DNA of 21,984 nt. Source: an uncultured Treponema sp. Its GTDB lineage: Bacteria > Spirochaetota > Spirochaetia > Treponematales > Treponemataceae. The translations under genes and the position numbers were made by a program. Each line of letters begins with the position of its first letter. The stretch's first letter is position 1. Shown piece by piece: positions 1 through 7,123 of this stretch. The notes below the pieces were generated by a model. It made no database searches. It was not told the origin of the DNA and saw nothing but the letters and a program-made list of their open reading frames with translations. The stretch is taken from assembly GCA_937894335.1 (NCBI GenBank), contig CALCRU010000074.1, forward strand, positions 1 through 21,984, read 5' to 3'.

Positions 1-1374
1 TCGATTATACCACAGATTTCCTGTTTTTTGCGGGGAATTAATCAGTGTTTCCCTAGCTTTGGTAAAGTTGTGCTTTTTGCTCTTCAACAGCTTTTGGCAA
101 TTATGGCGGCAACCATTGCTGTTCCTGCCATTGTAGGAAACGGACTTACCGCTTCTGCAGCACTATTTGGTGCAGGTGTGGGAACAGTCGTTTACCTTCT
201 GTTTACAAAAAGTTCTAGCCCTGTCTTTTTGGGAAGTTCCTTTGCATTCATTGGCTCAATGCTCAGTGCATTCGGTGGTGCGGCTTCGGTAAGCATTGGT
301 TACTGGGGTCTCATAATCGGTGCTATAATGGCCGGCCTTGTATATGTAGTTCTTGCCCTCATAGTAAAATGCTGTGGCGTTGCATGGATAGACAAACTTA
401 TGCCTCCGGTAATCATTGGACCTACTGTTGCAATCATCGGATTAAGTCTTTCTGGTAACGCTGTTGGCGATCTTATGAAGTCAAGTGTTGAAGGAGGAAG
501 CTCTTATGTAGCTCTTATCTGCGGACTCATTACTCTTGCGGTAACAATGCTTTGCTCAACCTACGGCAAAAAAATCGGCAGACTTATTCCATTCATTCTT
601 GGCATTCTTGCAGGATACGCCGCCGCATCTATTTTTGCACTGATTGGTTACGCTACAAAAAATCCGTCACTCATCGTAATAAACTATGACGCACTTACTA
701 GCCTCAACTTTAAGTCAATTTCGGGATACTTTGCACTTCCTAAGTTTACATTTGCACTGGGCGGTGCAGAAGGACTTAAGGGAATTACAGGCTCTTATCT
801 TCTTACACTCTTTGCGGCATATGTTCCCGTTGCATTTGTTGTTTTTGCAGAACACCTTGCAGACCACAAAAATCTTTCTTCAATCGTTGGAACAAACCTT
901 CTTGAAAAGCCAGGCCTTACACGAACACTTTTGGGTGACGGTGTGGGAACAATGGTTTCTACTTTCTTTGGCGGATGTCCAAACACAACTTACGGAGAAT
1001 CAATTGGATGCGTTGCAATTACCCGTAACGCCTCAACAGTTTCAATTTGGGGATGTGCGGCACTCTGCATAATCTTTAGTTTGATTAGTCCTCTTGTTGC
1101 ATTCCTTGAGACAATTCCAAGTTGTGTAATGGGAGGCGTTTGCATTGCCCTCTACGGATTCATTGCTGTTTCAGGATTCAAGATGTTCCAGAAGGTTGAC
1201 CTTAACAAAAACCGCAACCTCTTTGTTGCTAGCGTAATTTTCATTACAGGCGTTGGCGGAATGGTTGTAAGCTTTGGCAAGGTTGAAATCCGCACTGTTG
1301 CATGCGCACTTATTCTTGGCATTCTCACAAACCTCATGCTTTCAAAAGAAAAGGACGAAGGTGCCGCTGAATAA
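1..1374 (+). CDS. uraA: Uracil/xanthine permease (NCS2 family), 5' partial
   Basis: Inner-membrane nucleobase:proton symporter of the NCS2/UraA family, importing uracil or a related base for salvage. The protein is almost entirely hydrophobic segments, as expected for the 14-helix fold. Counting from the TTG at position 28, the two family glutamates are visible: E275 in the helix reading VVFAEHLADH and E324 in the stretch GCPNTTYGES, matching the substrate-binding TM8 and TM10 motifs of UraA. The frame is open to the left edge, the TTG at 28 has no ribosome binding site, and the family block GIN..PSFGK starts only two residues later. The true start therefore probably lies outside the window. 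The C-terminus is complete. Family assignment is firm; whether uracil or xanthine is the substrate cannot be decided from sequence alone. Confidence 0.9.
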   Translation, partial: SIIPQISCFLRGINQCFPSFGKVVLFALQQLLAIMAATIAVPAIVGNGLTASAALFGAGVGTVVYLLFTKSSSPVFLGSSFAFIGSMLSAFGGAASVSIGYWGLIIGAIMAGLVYVVLALIVKCCGVAWIDKLMPPVIIGPTVAIIGLSLSGNAVGDLMKSSVEGGSSYVALICGLITLAVTMLCSTYGKKIGRLIPFILGILAGYAAASIFALIGYATKNPSLIVINYDALTSLNFKSISGYFALPKFTFALGGAEGLKGITGSYLLTLFAAYVPVAFVVFAEHLADHKNLSSIVGTNLLEKPGLTRTLLGDGVGTMVSTFFGGCPNTTYGESIGCVAITRNASTVSIWGCAALCIIFSLISPLVAFLETIPSCVMGGVCIALYGFIAVSGFKMFQKVDLNKNRNLFVASVIFITGVGGMVVSFGKVEIRTVACALILGILTNLMLSKEKDEGAAE

Positions 1375-1845
1375 TCAGTAGAGGCTTTCGGTTTCTTCTT
1401 TCGTAAGGGGAACATTTGCGGTGTAACGGGCACTAGCTTGGGCTATTTCCTTTGCATCGTGAAGTTCCCCTTTATTCATTCCGGGACAGTCCCTTGCGCA
1501 CTCGTTCCAGGTGCTGGCGTCAGAAATCATCCATGTCCAAAAGGGATATGTCTCGCACTGAACAGGACGAGCACTGTATGCGCTACATCCGTCCTTCCAC
1601 AAAATGCAGTCACAGTTTGATTTTTCCTTAAGAGCAAGCACCTGTGTTCCACCGTAATAGTCGGCCCAGCGGCAGTAGCGGCTTACAAATTCTCTTACTG
1701 CCAAATTAAAAAACTTGCAGAGTTGAGTAAGGTCTCTTTTGGAAAGGTAGACAAATCCGGGAGTGGTTCCGCAACAAAAGGAACATCTTCTGCACGAAAA
1801 ACGGAGACCATCATCATAAAAATTTTTTACGGAACTGCTACTCAT
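1375..1845 (-). CDS. YkgJ-family cysteine-cluster protein (putative metal or Fe-S binding)
   Basis: A 156-residue soluble protein of the YkgJ/CxxCxxCC family (zinc- or iron-chelating domain). The N-terminal cluster has C18, C21, C24 and C25, followed by C58, a second group C78, C80, C87 and C97 in an ILWKDGCSAYSARPVQC context, and C116 and C120. This layout and the RPxxC..YPFW block are typical of the family, whose biochemical role is not established. The ATG at 1845 lies inside the end of the upstream membrane-protein gene (8-nt overlap), so translation is probably coupled. Its stop codon (1375-1377) directly abuts the uraA stop codon on the other strand. Family confidence is high; function is unknown. 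Confidence 0.85.
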   Translation of the reverse strand: MSSSSVKNFYDDGLRFSCRRCSFCCGTTPGFVYLSKRDLTQLCKFFNLAVREFVSRYCRWADYYGGTQVLALKEKSNCDCILWKDGCSAYSARPVQCETYPFWTWMISDASTWNECARDCPGMNKGELHDAKEIAQASARYTANVPLTKEETESLY

Positions 1846-2341
1846 GAGAGGCAGGCTTTTCTTTGGCAGATGGGGCGCGAACTTCTAGTAGACGAAGGAA
1901 GACAGGCTGAAGCACATAAATCAGGACGAAACCTGCTAGCATAGAAATTACAAGACTTTCTACAAACATGGGAAGAAAGGAAACAGGTGCTCCATGGCTT
2001 ACGGCTCCCCTGTATGCAAGATAGATCATTAAAAGCGTAATTAAGGGAGTGTAAAAAATATCGGAAACAAGGGAATCCATTGCGTGGGACTCAGCAGAAA
2101 AAGGAACGAAGTCCAAAGTTTTGCATGCGGCTCCTGCAATTTTTCTTACTGGAATGCAGAAACCTATTACAAGACTGAGCAGGAAACTGGCCGCAAAACT
2201 TACAAGCCATTGCTGAATGGAAAAATGACCTGAGCATGCGTTGCCAATGAGCGACAGTCCAAGGCTTAAAGAAAATCCCATCAAAATATTCATGATTATT
2301 CCAATACGGCGCATGGTCTTCTGTTCCATTCCCTGTGGCAT
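1838..2341 (-). CDS. Hypothetical four-helix membrane protein
   Basis: A 167-residue protein not assigned to a named family here. Four hydrophobic segments are visible (about residues 12-32, 44-64, 92-110 and 124-148), with short loops and a polar, charged C-terminal tail. The start at 2341 is supported by a perfect AGGAGG (complement of 2348-2353) six bases upstream. Later methionines at residues 5 and 10 are less well placed. It is the first gene of a two-gene unit with the cysteine-cluster gene, overlapping it by 8 nt, so the two may act together. The general shape recalls small DUF2798-like membrane proteins, but that is only a suggestion. Confidence 0.75.
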   Translation of the reverse strand: MPQGMEQKTMRRIGIIMNILMGFSLSLGLSLIGNACSGHFSIQQWLVSFAASFLLSLVIGFCIPVRKIAGAACKTLDFVPFSAESHAMDSLVSDIFYTPLITLLMIYLAYRGAVSHGAPVSFLPMFVESLVISMLAGFVLIYVLQPVFLRLLEVRAPSAKEKPASHE

Positions 2342-2365
2342 AAAAATCCTCCTTTTCGGTGTTTT

Positions 2366-2394
2366 ATTGTAACATACCGTTTAATGTGCGTCCA
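2366..2394 (-). promoter_or_regulatory. Candidate promoter for the membrane protein/YkgJ unit
   Basis: On the minus strand a TACAAT -10 box (2366-2371) lies 17 bp from a weak TGGACG -35 box (2389-2394). It sits about 25 bp upstream of the gene starting at 2341. The -35 match is only 4/6, so this is tentative. Confidence 0.3.
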
Positions 2395-2435
2395 TAAAAA
2401 AAAGTACATGAGCAGGAGGCAGTCACTTTATCTAC

Positions 2436-2464
2436 TTGACATAAAACATATATTATTGTATTAT
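2436..2464 (+). promoter_or_regulatory. Strong sigma-70-type promoter P1 of the ABC/LolA-like operon
   Basis: A perfect TTGACA (2436-2441) is followed after exactly 17 bp by TATTAT (2459-2464). The expected start point is near 2471, giving a leader of about 90 nt before the ATG at 2562. The -10 box is embedded in the inverted repeat at 2453-2480. Confidence 0.75.
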
Positions 2465-2480
2465 TCACTTAATACAATAA
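2453..2480. promoter_or_regulatory. Perfect 11-bp inverted repeat over the -10 box and start point (operator candidate)
   Basis: The arms TTATTGTATTA (2453-2463) and TAATACAATAA (2470-2480) are exact reverse complements separated by 6 nt. The repeat is AT-rich and lacks a following T-run, so it does not resemble a terminator. Its position over the -10 box and the predicted start point is where a dimeric repressor of the TetR or MarR type would block transcription. No obvious cognate regulator gene is adjacent. Confidence 0.7.
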
Positions 2481-2496
2481 CCAGACCGTAAGTTTG

Positions 2497-2525
2497 TTTA
2501 CTAAGAATATATCGCCAGGTATAAT
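2497..2525 (+). promoter_or_regulatory. Possible second promoter P2 of the ABC operon
   Basis: A perfect TATAAT (2520-2525) lies 17 bp after TTTACT (2497-2502, 4/6 match to the -35 consensus). It would give a leader of about 30 nt containing the AGGAG at 2551-2555. It is downstream of the palindrome and could give operator-independent expression. Confidence 0.4.
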
Positions 2526-2561
2526 GTAGGCACTTACAAACGAAGTTTACAGGAGATATCT

Positions 2562-3401
2562 ATGTCTGTTATTACGCTTAGCAATGTGCGCAAAACATAT
2601 CCGCTGGGAAAGCAGGAAGTTGTTGCGGTAAAGGATGCGTCGTTCTCTGTTGAAAAGGGAGAGTTCGCTGCCATTTCAGGACCTTCGGGTTCGGGAAAAT
2701 CCACAATTCTCAACATGCTCGGATTAATTGACATTCCGTCAGCAGGTTCAATCATCATAAACGACATTGATGTCTACAAGGGAGTCAACCTAGAAGACGC
2801 TCAGGTTCAGGACGGACGCTGGGCTTCTGATCCAAAAGACAAAAGAAAACGCCGCACTTCCATTCCTTCAAAATTGGACAAGCGCATTACAGGACTTCGC
2901 CGCTCTCACATAGGATTTATTTTCCAGACATTCAACCTTATTCCGGTTCTTAATGTATACGAAAATGTTGAATTCCAGCTTCTGCTCAACTCAAAGGGAC
3001 AGGACGCAAAATGCCCCGTAGATGACTTTTCAAAAAAACAGAAGGAAGAATGGGTCAACTACCTTATTGACAGGGTTGGACTTTCCGACTGGAAGACCCA
3101 CAAACCTTCAGAACTTTCTGGCGGACAGAGGCAGCGTGTTGCCATAGCTCGTGCACTGGTTACAAAAGCTCCAGTAATTCTTGCGGACGAACCTACAGCA
3201 AACCTTGACAGCGCAAACAGCAAGCAGATTCTTAGCCTGATGAAGCAGCTTAACAAGGATCCTGAACTTCAGACCACATTCATTTTTTCAACACATGACG
3301 CCCGAATTGTAAAGATGTGCGACCATGTTGTTCATCTGCTTGACGGAAACATCACAAACGACGAGCACAAGGCTGGCAGCGACATTTACGGAGAGGAATA
3401 A
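2562..3401 (+). CDS. ABC transporter ATP-binding protein, LolD/MacB type
   Basis: Cytoplasmic ATPase of a type VII (MacB/LolCDE-like) ABC system; it powers the two FtsX-type permeases encoded immediately downstream. Visible motifs are Walker A GPSGSGKST (residues 40-48), Q-loop Q122 in IGFIFQTFNL, signature LSGGQRQ (185-191), Walker B VILADE (205-210) and the switch histidine H245 in STHD. At 279 residues it is longer than the usual ~225-235. Most of the excess is a basic, hydrophilic insert (about residues 74-110) between Walker A and the Q-loop. The start at 2562 has AGGAG at 2551-2555. Only 1 nt separates its stop from the next start. The exact substrate is not evident; lipoprotein release or lipid export is inferred from context. 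Confidence 0.92.
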   Translation: MSVITLSNVRKTYPLGKQEVVAVKDASFSVEKGEFAAISGPSGSGKSTILNMLGLIDIPSAGSIIINDIDVYKGVNLEDAQVQDGRWASDPKDKRKRRTSIPSKLDKRITGLRRSHIGFIFQTFNLIPVLNVYENVEFQLLLNSKGQDAKCPVDDFSKKQKEEWVNYLIDRVGLSDWKTHKPSELSGGQRQRVAIARALVTKAPVILADEPTANLDSANSKQILSLMKQLNKDPELQTTFIFSTHDARIVKMCDHVVHLLDGNITNDEHKAGSDIYGEE

Positions 3402-3402
3402 C

Positions 3403-4941
3403 ATGAAGGCACTATTCCAGCTTGCACTTCGCAATTTACGCGAACACAAAAGCAAGACTATCATTATTGCACTGTTTATTATTTTCGGAAGCGCAATCGT
3501 CATTCTTGGCAATGCATTTCTTGAATCAGTAAACAGGGGACTGGAACGAGACTTTCGTGCTAACTACACGGGAGACATCGTTATATCAGCAAAACCAAAG
3601 CAGGGACAAATTATCGACATAATGGGCGTACAGTCTGTTTCTCTTGTAGGTGACATTCCCCAGCTTCCCGCCCTTACGGAAGTTGAAAAAATCTACGAAA
3701 AAATGTCTGGTGACAGCCGCATTTCCAAAACCACAAGGCTTATTTCCGCTCAGGCCATCATGACAAAAGACGAAGAACTCGAAATAGACCTGGAGGACGA
3801 GTCTCTTAGCATAATGGACATTCCGGTGTTCTTTCTGTTTTCTGGCGAAGATAAAACTTACTTTGACACCTTTGGCGGACAGCATGTTGTTGAAGGCAGG
3901 ATGATTGACTACACTTCGGGACAAAACGAACTCTTCATAGACACTCGCGTTCGTGACGGCTTTGAAAAGTTCTACAAACAGCCCCTTAATGTGGGAGACA
4001 AAGTTTTGGTTGCAGGCGCAAATTCAAACGGAGTAATCCGCGAGGCAACTGTTGTTGGATTCTTTACTCCTCCAAACGAAAACAGCGCAATGTTCCAGAT
4101 TATTTACTGTAATCCGTCTTTTGCACGCGCATTTGCAGATTTAACTTACGGAGCATCTATTGCAAGTACTGTTTCTACAAATGTCGATACCAGCATTGTA
4201 GACTTTGACGATGACGATTTGTTTGGAAGCGATGACGACTGGTTCTCGGACATAGACATGGACAACTCAATTCTGGCAGACAGTTCAGTTGACTTTAACG
4301 ACATTCTGGGCGACACCTCTCTACGCGACGAATTGAACAAAACTGATGACGGAGCATGGCACTTTATTCTTGGAAAGGTGCAACACCCGTCCGAAGCGGA
4401 TAAAATTGTTGCAGACTACAACGCTTGGTTTGAAGAAGAAGGCATTAACGCACATGCAATGAACTGGGAAAACGGAGCTATATCTTACACAAGTTCTGTA
4501 GAAGGAATCGGCATTCTCTTTAATGTTCTGATTATCATTCTTGCAGTTGTTGTATTCATCATCATAATGAATACCATGACGGTTTCGGTAATTGAACGCA
4601 CTGCAGAAATAGGAACAATGCGCGCTCTTGGTGCAGAAAAGTCTTTTGTAAGAAAACTCTTCTTTATGGAAGCCATTCTTATGACAATAGGCTCAGTGCT
4701 TATAGGTTCAGTTATTGCAGCAATAGTTGCCGTAATCTTTAACGGACTGAACATAACCATAACTAACAGCATTGCAAAAATAATTTTAGGCGGCGGTCAG
4801 CTCAGGTTCATCATTACACCGGGCATTATCATTTCTACAATCATCATTACGGCTATAGGCGGATTCTTAAGCAACCTCTATCCCGTAAGTTCCGCACTTA
4901 AAATTACACCGCTCAAGGCTCTTTCTAAGGGCGCAGACTAA
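3403..4941 (+). CDS. FtsX/LolE-type ABC transporter permease 1
   Basis: Inner-membrane permease of the MacB/LolC/LolE/FtsX fold, 512 residues from the ATG at 3403. That start follows the ATPase stop by 1 nt, has a purine-rich GGAGAGG upstream, and gives the usual N-terminus MKALFQLALRNLREHKSK; an in-frame ATG at 3325 lies inside the ATPase gene and is rejected. The order is TM1 (about 19-42), a large periplasmic domain (about 45-365), then three C-terminal helices. The cytoplasmic coupling-helix motif ERTAEIGTMRALGA follows TM2. The periplasmic domain contains an unusual Asp-rich stretch (about 266-315) with core FDDDDLFGSDDDWF that also resembles the N-terminus of the barrel protein at 7123. 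It probably pairs with the next permease as a heterodimer. Confidence 0.9.
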   Translation: MKALFQLALRNLREHKSKTIIIALFIIFGSAIVILGNAFLESVNRGLERDFRANYTGDIVISAKPKQGQIIDIMGVQSVSLVGDIPQLPALTEVEKIYEKMSGDSRISKTTRLISAQAIMTKDEELEIDLEDESLSIMDIPVFFLFSGEDKTYFDTFGGQHVVEGRMIDYTSGQNELFIDTRVRDGFEKFYKQPLNVGDKVLVAGANSNGVIREATVVGFFTPPNENSAMFQIIYCNPSFARAFADLTYGASIASTVSTNVDTSIVDFDDDDLFGSDDDWFSDIDMDNSILADSSVDFNDILGDTSLRDELNKTDDGAWHFILGKVQHPSEADKIVADYNAWFEEEGINAHAMNWENGAISYTSSVEGIGILFNVLIIILAVVVFIIIMNTMTVSVIERTAEIGTMRALGAEKSFVRKLFFMEAILMTIGSVLIGSVIAAIVAVIFNGLNITITNSIAKIILGGGQLRFIITPGIIISTIIITAIGGFLSNLYPVSSALKITPLKALSKGAD

Positions 4942-4953
4942 GGAAGGTAAAAG

Positions 4954-6297
4954 ATGAAAGAGATTTTTACACTTGCACTAAGAAACTTAACAAGGCAAAA
5001 AAGACGCAGCATCATTCTGGCCATTGCAATAGCATTCGGATTTTTTGTCGTAACTGCAATTGACGGTCTTGCTTCTGGCGCTGTAGAAAACCTTCGCCGG
5101 CAGCTAACTCAGCTAGTTGGAGGCACAGTTCTTATTCAGGGTCTAGAAAAACTTCCGCCCGAAAACGAAAAGGACAAGGGGCAAATTGTAAACATAATCC
5201 GCGACCACGACTACATCCGCAGTGTTGTAGAAGACTTAAATGTCAACTACGAAACGCTTTCTCAGTATTCCATGATGAGCGGAACAATTCTGTTCAACGG
5301 AAAGAAGGCGCTTGCAAATGTTACTGGCCGCGATCTTGTAAACGACAAAGACCTGCTAGACTCTCTGCAGATAGTTGCTGGCTCTAGAGAAGACTTTGCA
5401 AAACCAAGGAACATAATCATAAGCGAATCTATGGCCGACACACTTAACATTCAGCCCGGAGACACGGTGCTTTTTACCACCTACACAATCTACGGACAAA
5501 ACACTGTTGGCGAATTTACAGTTTCTGCAATCATCAAGGGAAACAGTTTTATGAGTGGACTCATTGCCTATGTTGACATTGACTCTCTTAACGAACTGAT
5601 AGAAATCCCCTACGGCGGATACGACACCTTTACAATCTACCTTAAGAACGAACGGGAATCTGCGGCAGTTGCAGATGCAATAGAGGAACGCATTAGGCAA
5701 GACGGCATAAATGTAACAAGCCGCCAGGACGCCATTAAGGCAAACCCTTCAAATCCTGGTGCCGCTCTTGAAAAACAACTTACCGCTCGTGACCAGCAGT
5801 GGGAAGGCGTAAAGTACGGAGTTGAAACTTTTGATGACGAAGTTCCACAGTTGCAGCAGGTTATGTTCATTGTTCATGTGGTAACATACATAATCCTCAT
5901 TGTTATACTGCTTATTGTCATGGTTGGCATTTCAAACACATACCGCATGATTTTGTACGAGAGAATCCGCGAAGTGGGAACAATGCGCGCTCTTGGCATG
6001 CAAGGAAAAGCCGCTGGCAGACTCTTTACAACAGAAGCAGTTATTCTGTGTATTATAGGAGCAATTGCAGGTTTAATTCTTGCACTTGTAGTTATGTCTA
6101 TTTTGGGAACCTTCACTATTAAAAATGAAGCGGTTTCATTCTTCTTGCGTAATGGTCACATAACCTACTCACTGTCTGCAGGAGCAATTATTGCCCAGTA
6201 CATTCTGCTGATTGTGCTTACCGCATTGGCAGTACGAGGAAGTGCTAAAAAGGCTGCAAAAATGACACCAGCTCAAGCTTTGCGTACTATTAAGTAA
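4954..6297 (+). CDS. FtsX/LolE-type ABC transporter permease 2
   Basis: Second inner-membrane permease of the same fold, 447 residues. It has TM1 (about 20-40), a periplasmic MacB-type core domain (to about 310), and three C-terminal helices with the coupling motif ERIREVGTMRALGM after TM2. It lacks the acidic insert of permease 1, so the two subunits are not equivalent; this fits a LolC/LolE-like heterodimer around one ATPase dimer. The start at 4954 has AAGGAAGG just upstream, 12 nt after the preceding stop. The family is clear; the substrate is inferred only from the LolA-like protein two steps downstream. Confidence 0.9.
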   Translation: MKEIFTLALRNLTRQKRRSIILAIAIAFGFFVVTAIDGLASGAVENLRRQLTQLVGGTVLIQGLEKLPPENEKDKGQIVNIIRDHDYIRSVVEDLNVNYETLSQYSMMSGTILFNGKKALANVTGRDLVNDKDLLDSLQIVAGSREDFAKPRNIIISESMADTLNIQPGDTVLFTTYTIYGQNTVGEFTVSAIIKGNSFMSGLIAYVDIDSLNELIEIPYGGYDTFTIYLKNERESAAVADAIEERIRQDGINVTSRQDAIKANPSNPGAALEKQLTARDQQWEGVKYGVETFDDEVPQLQQVMFIVHVVTYIILIVILLIVMVGISNTYRMILYERIREVGTMRALGMQGKAAGRLFTTEAVILCIIGAIAGLILALVVMSILGTFTIKNEAVSFFLRNGHITYSLSAGAIIAQYILLIVLTALAVRGSAKKAAKMTPAQALRTIK

Positions 6298-6352
6298 CAG
6301 AAACACCTTTTGTGTGTTTTCATTTATGGAATATATTTTTAGGAGAAGCAAC

Positions 6353-7123
6353 ATGAAAAAACTTTTACTTTCATTAGGTCTTGCACTCACCCTCTGCACT
6401 GCATCAGTAACGGCTCAGACAGTTGATGCCGCTACCGCAGAACAGGCATTCAAAACAATGGAAGCTGCAGACAATGTTCTTGCCTACCACGGAGACTACT
6501 CTGCTACAGTTTCGCTGCTTATTTCAAAACCGGGGGAACCAGACGAAAGCCTTAGGTTTAAAATTTTCGAAAGAACCGACAGCGATTTAATGACGATGGT
6601 TCAACTGCTTCCTGAAGCAGACAAGGGAAAGGGATATCTTCGTGATGGAGACAACATCTGGGCTTATGATCCCATAGGAAGAAAATTTACCCACACATCA
6701 CTTAAAGAAGCTATTGGCGACTCTGATGTTAACCTTGACGACTTAAATCAAAGTGACACTCACTGGAGGGACAACTATACAGTTGCATCTTTTACAGAAG
6801 GAATGCTGGGTAAGCAGGCTGTCTACATAATCACTCTGGATGCAAAGACTTCAAAGCCGGCCTATGCACGCACCACATACTACATTCGCAAGGATATTGC
6901 ACTGGTGCTTAAAGAGGAAGACTATTCTGGTTCAGGAAGACTCATGCGTACAACACTCTACCCCAAGTGGGCAAAAGTTCCTGCGGGCTATGTTCCCACT
7001 CAGATTATCCTAAGAGACGAGCTTAACAAAGGCGAGACAACCCAGCAGATGATTTCTGACTTAACCTTTGATAAACTTCCCGACACAATTTTTACAAAAG
7101 CATATCTTGAAGGATTGAACTAA
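6353..7123 (+). CDS. LolA-like outer-membrane lipoprotein-sorting family protein, periplasmic
   Basis: A 256-residue exported protein of the LolA-like outer membrane lipoprotein-sorting family (COG2834/PF17131 type). The typical core is visible around KGYLRDGDNIWAYDP (about residues 98-112), followed by the RKF.H.S segment and repeated beta-strand pattern expected of an open half-barrel that shields acyl chains. The start at 6353 has AGGAG at 6341-6345 and gives a clean signal peptide (K2-K3, hydrophobic 4-17, cleavage near TAQ); an upstream in-frame ATG at 6314 has no such support. C15 in the signal is preceded by Leu and does not make a lipobox, so it is probably free in the periplasm. It is placed to take cargo from the FtsX-type complex to the outer membrane. 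Its stop overlaps the next ATG (TAATG). Confidence 0.85.
   Translation: MKKLLLSLGLALTLCTASVTAQTVDAATAEQAFKTMEAADNVLAYHGDYSATVSLLISKPGEPDESLRFKIFERTDSDLMTMVQLLPEADKGKGYLRDGDNIWAYDPIGRKFTHTSLKEAIGDSDVNLDDLNQSDTHWRDNYTVASFTEGMLGKQAVYIITLDAKTSKPAYARTTYYIRKDIALVLKEEDYSGSGRLMRTTLYPKWAKVPAGYVPTQIILRDELNKGETTQQMISDLTFDKLPDTIFTKAYLEGLN

Noticed and set aside
686..1072. 128-residue plus-strand open frame inside uraA
   Set aside because: It lies wholly within a well-supported permease gene in another frame, shows no family motif and has no ribosome site.
3586..3924. 112-residue minus-strand open frame antisense to permease 1
   Set aside because: Overlaps conserved permease sequence completely and has no independent signals.
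6301..6319. Possible terminator hairpin between permease 2 and the LolA-like gene
   Set aside because: Only a 6-bp AT-rich stem (AAACAC/GTGTTT) with a 7-nt loop and very short T-run; too weak to split the operon.
6353..6412. LolA-like protein as a lipoprotein because of Cys15 in its signal sequence
   Set aside because: The residue before the Cys is Leu rather than Gly, Ala or Ser, so it does not make a lipobox; an ordinary signal-peptidase site lies further on.
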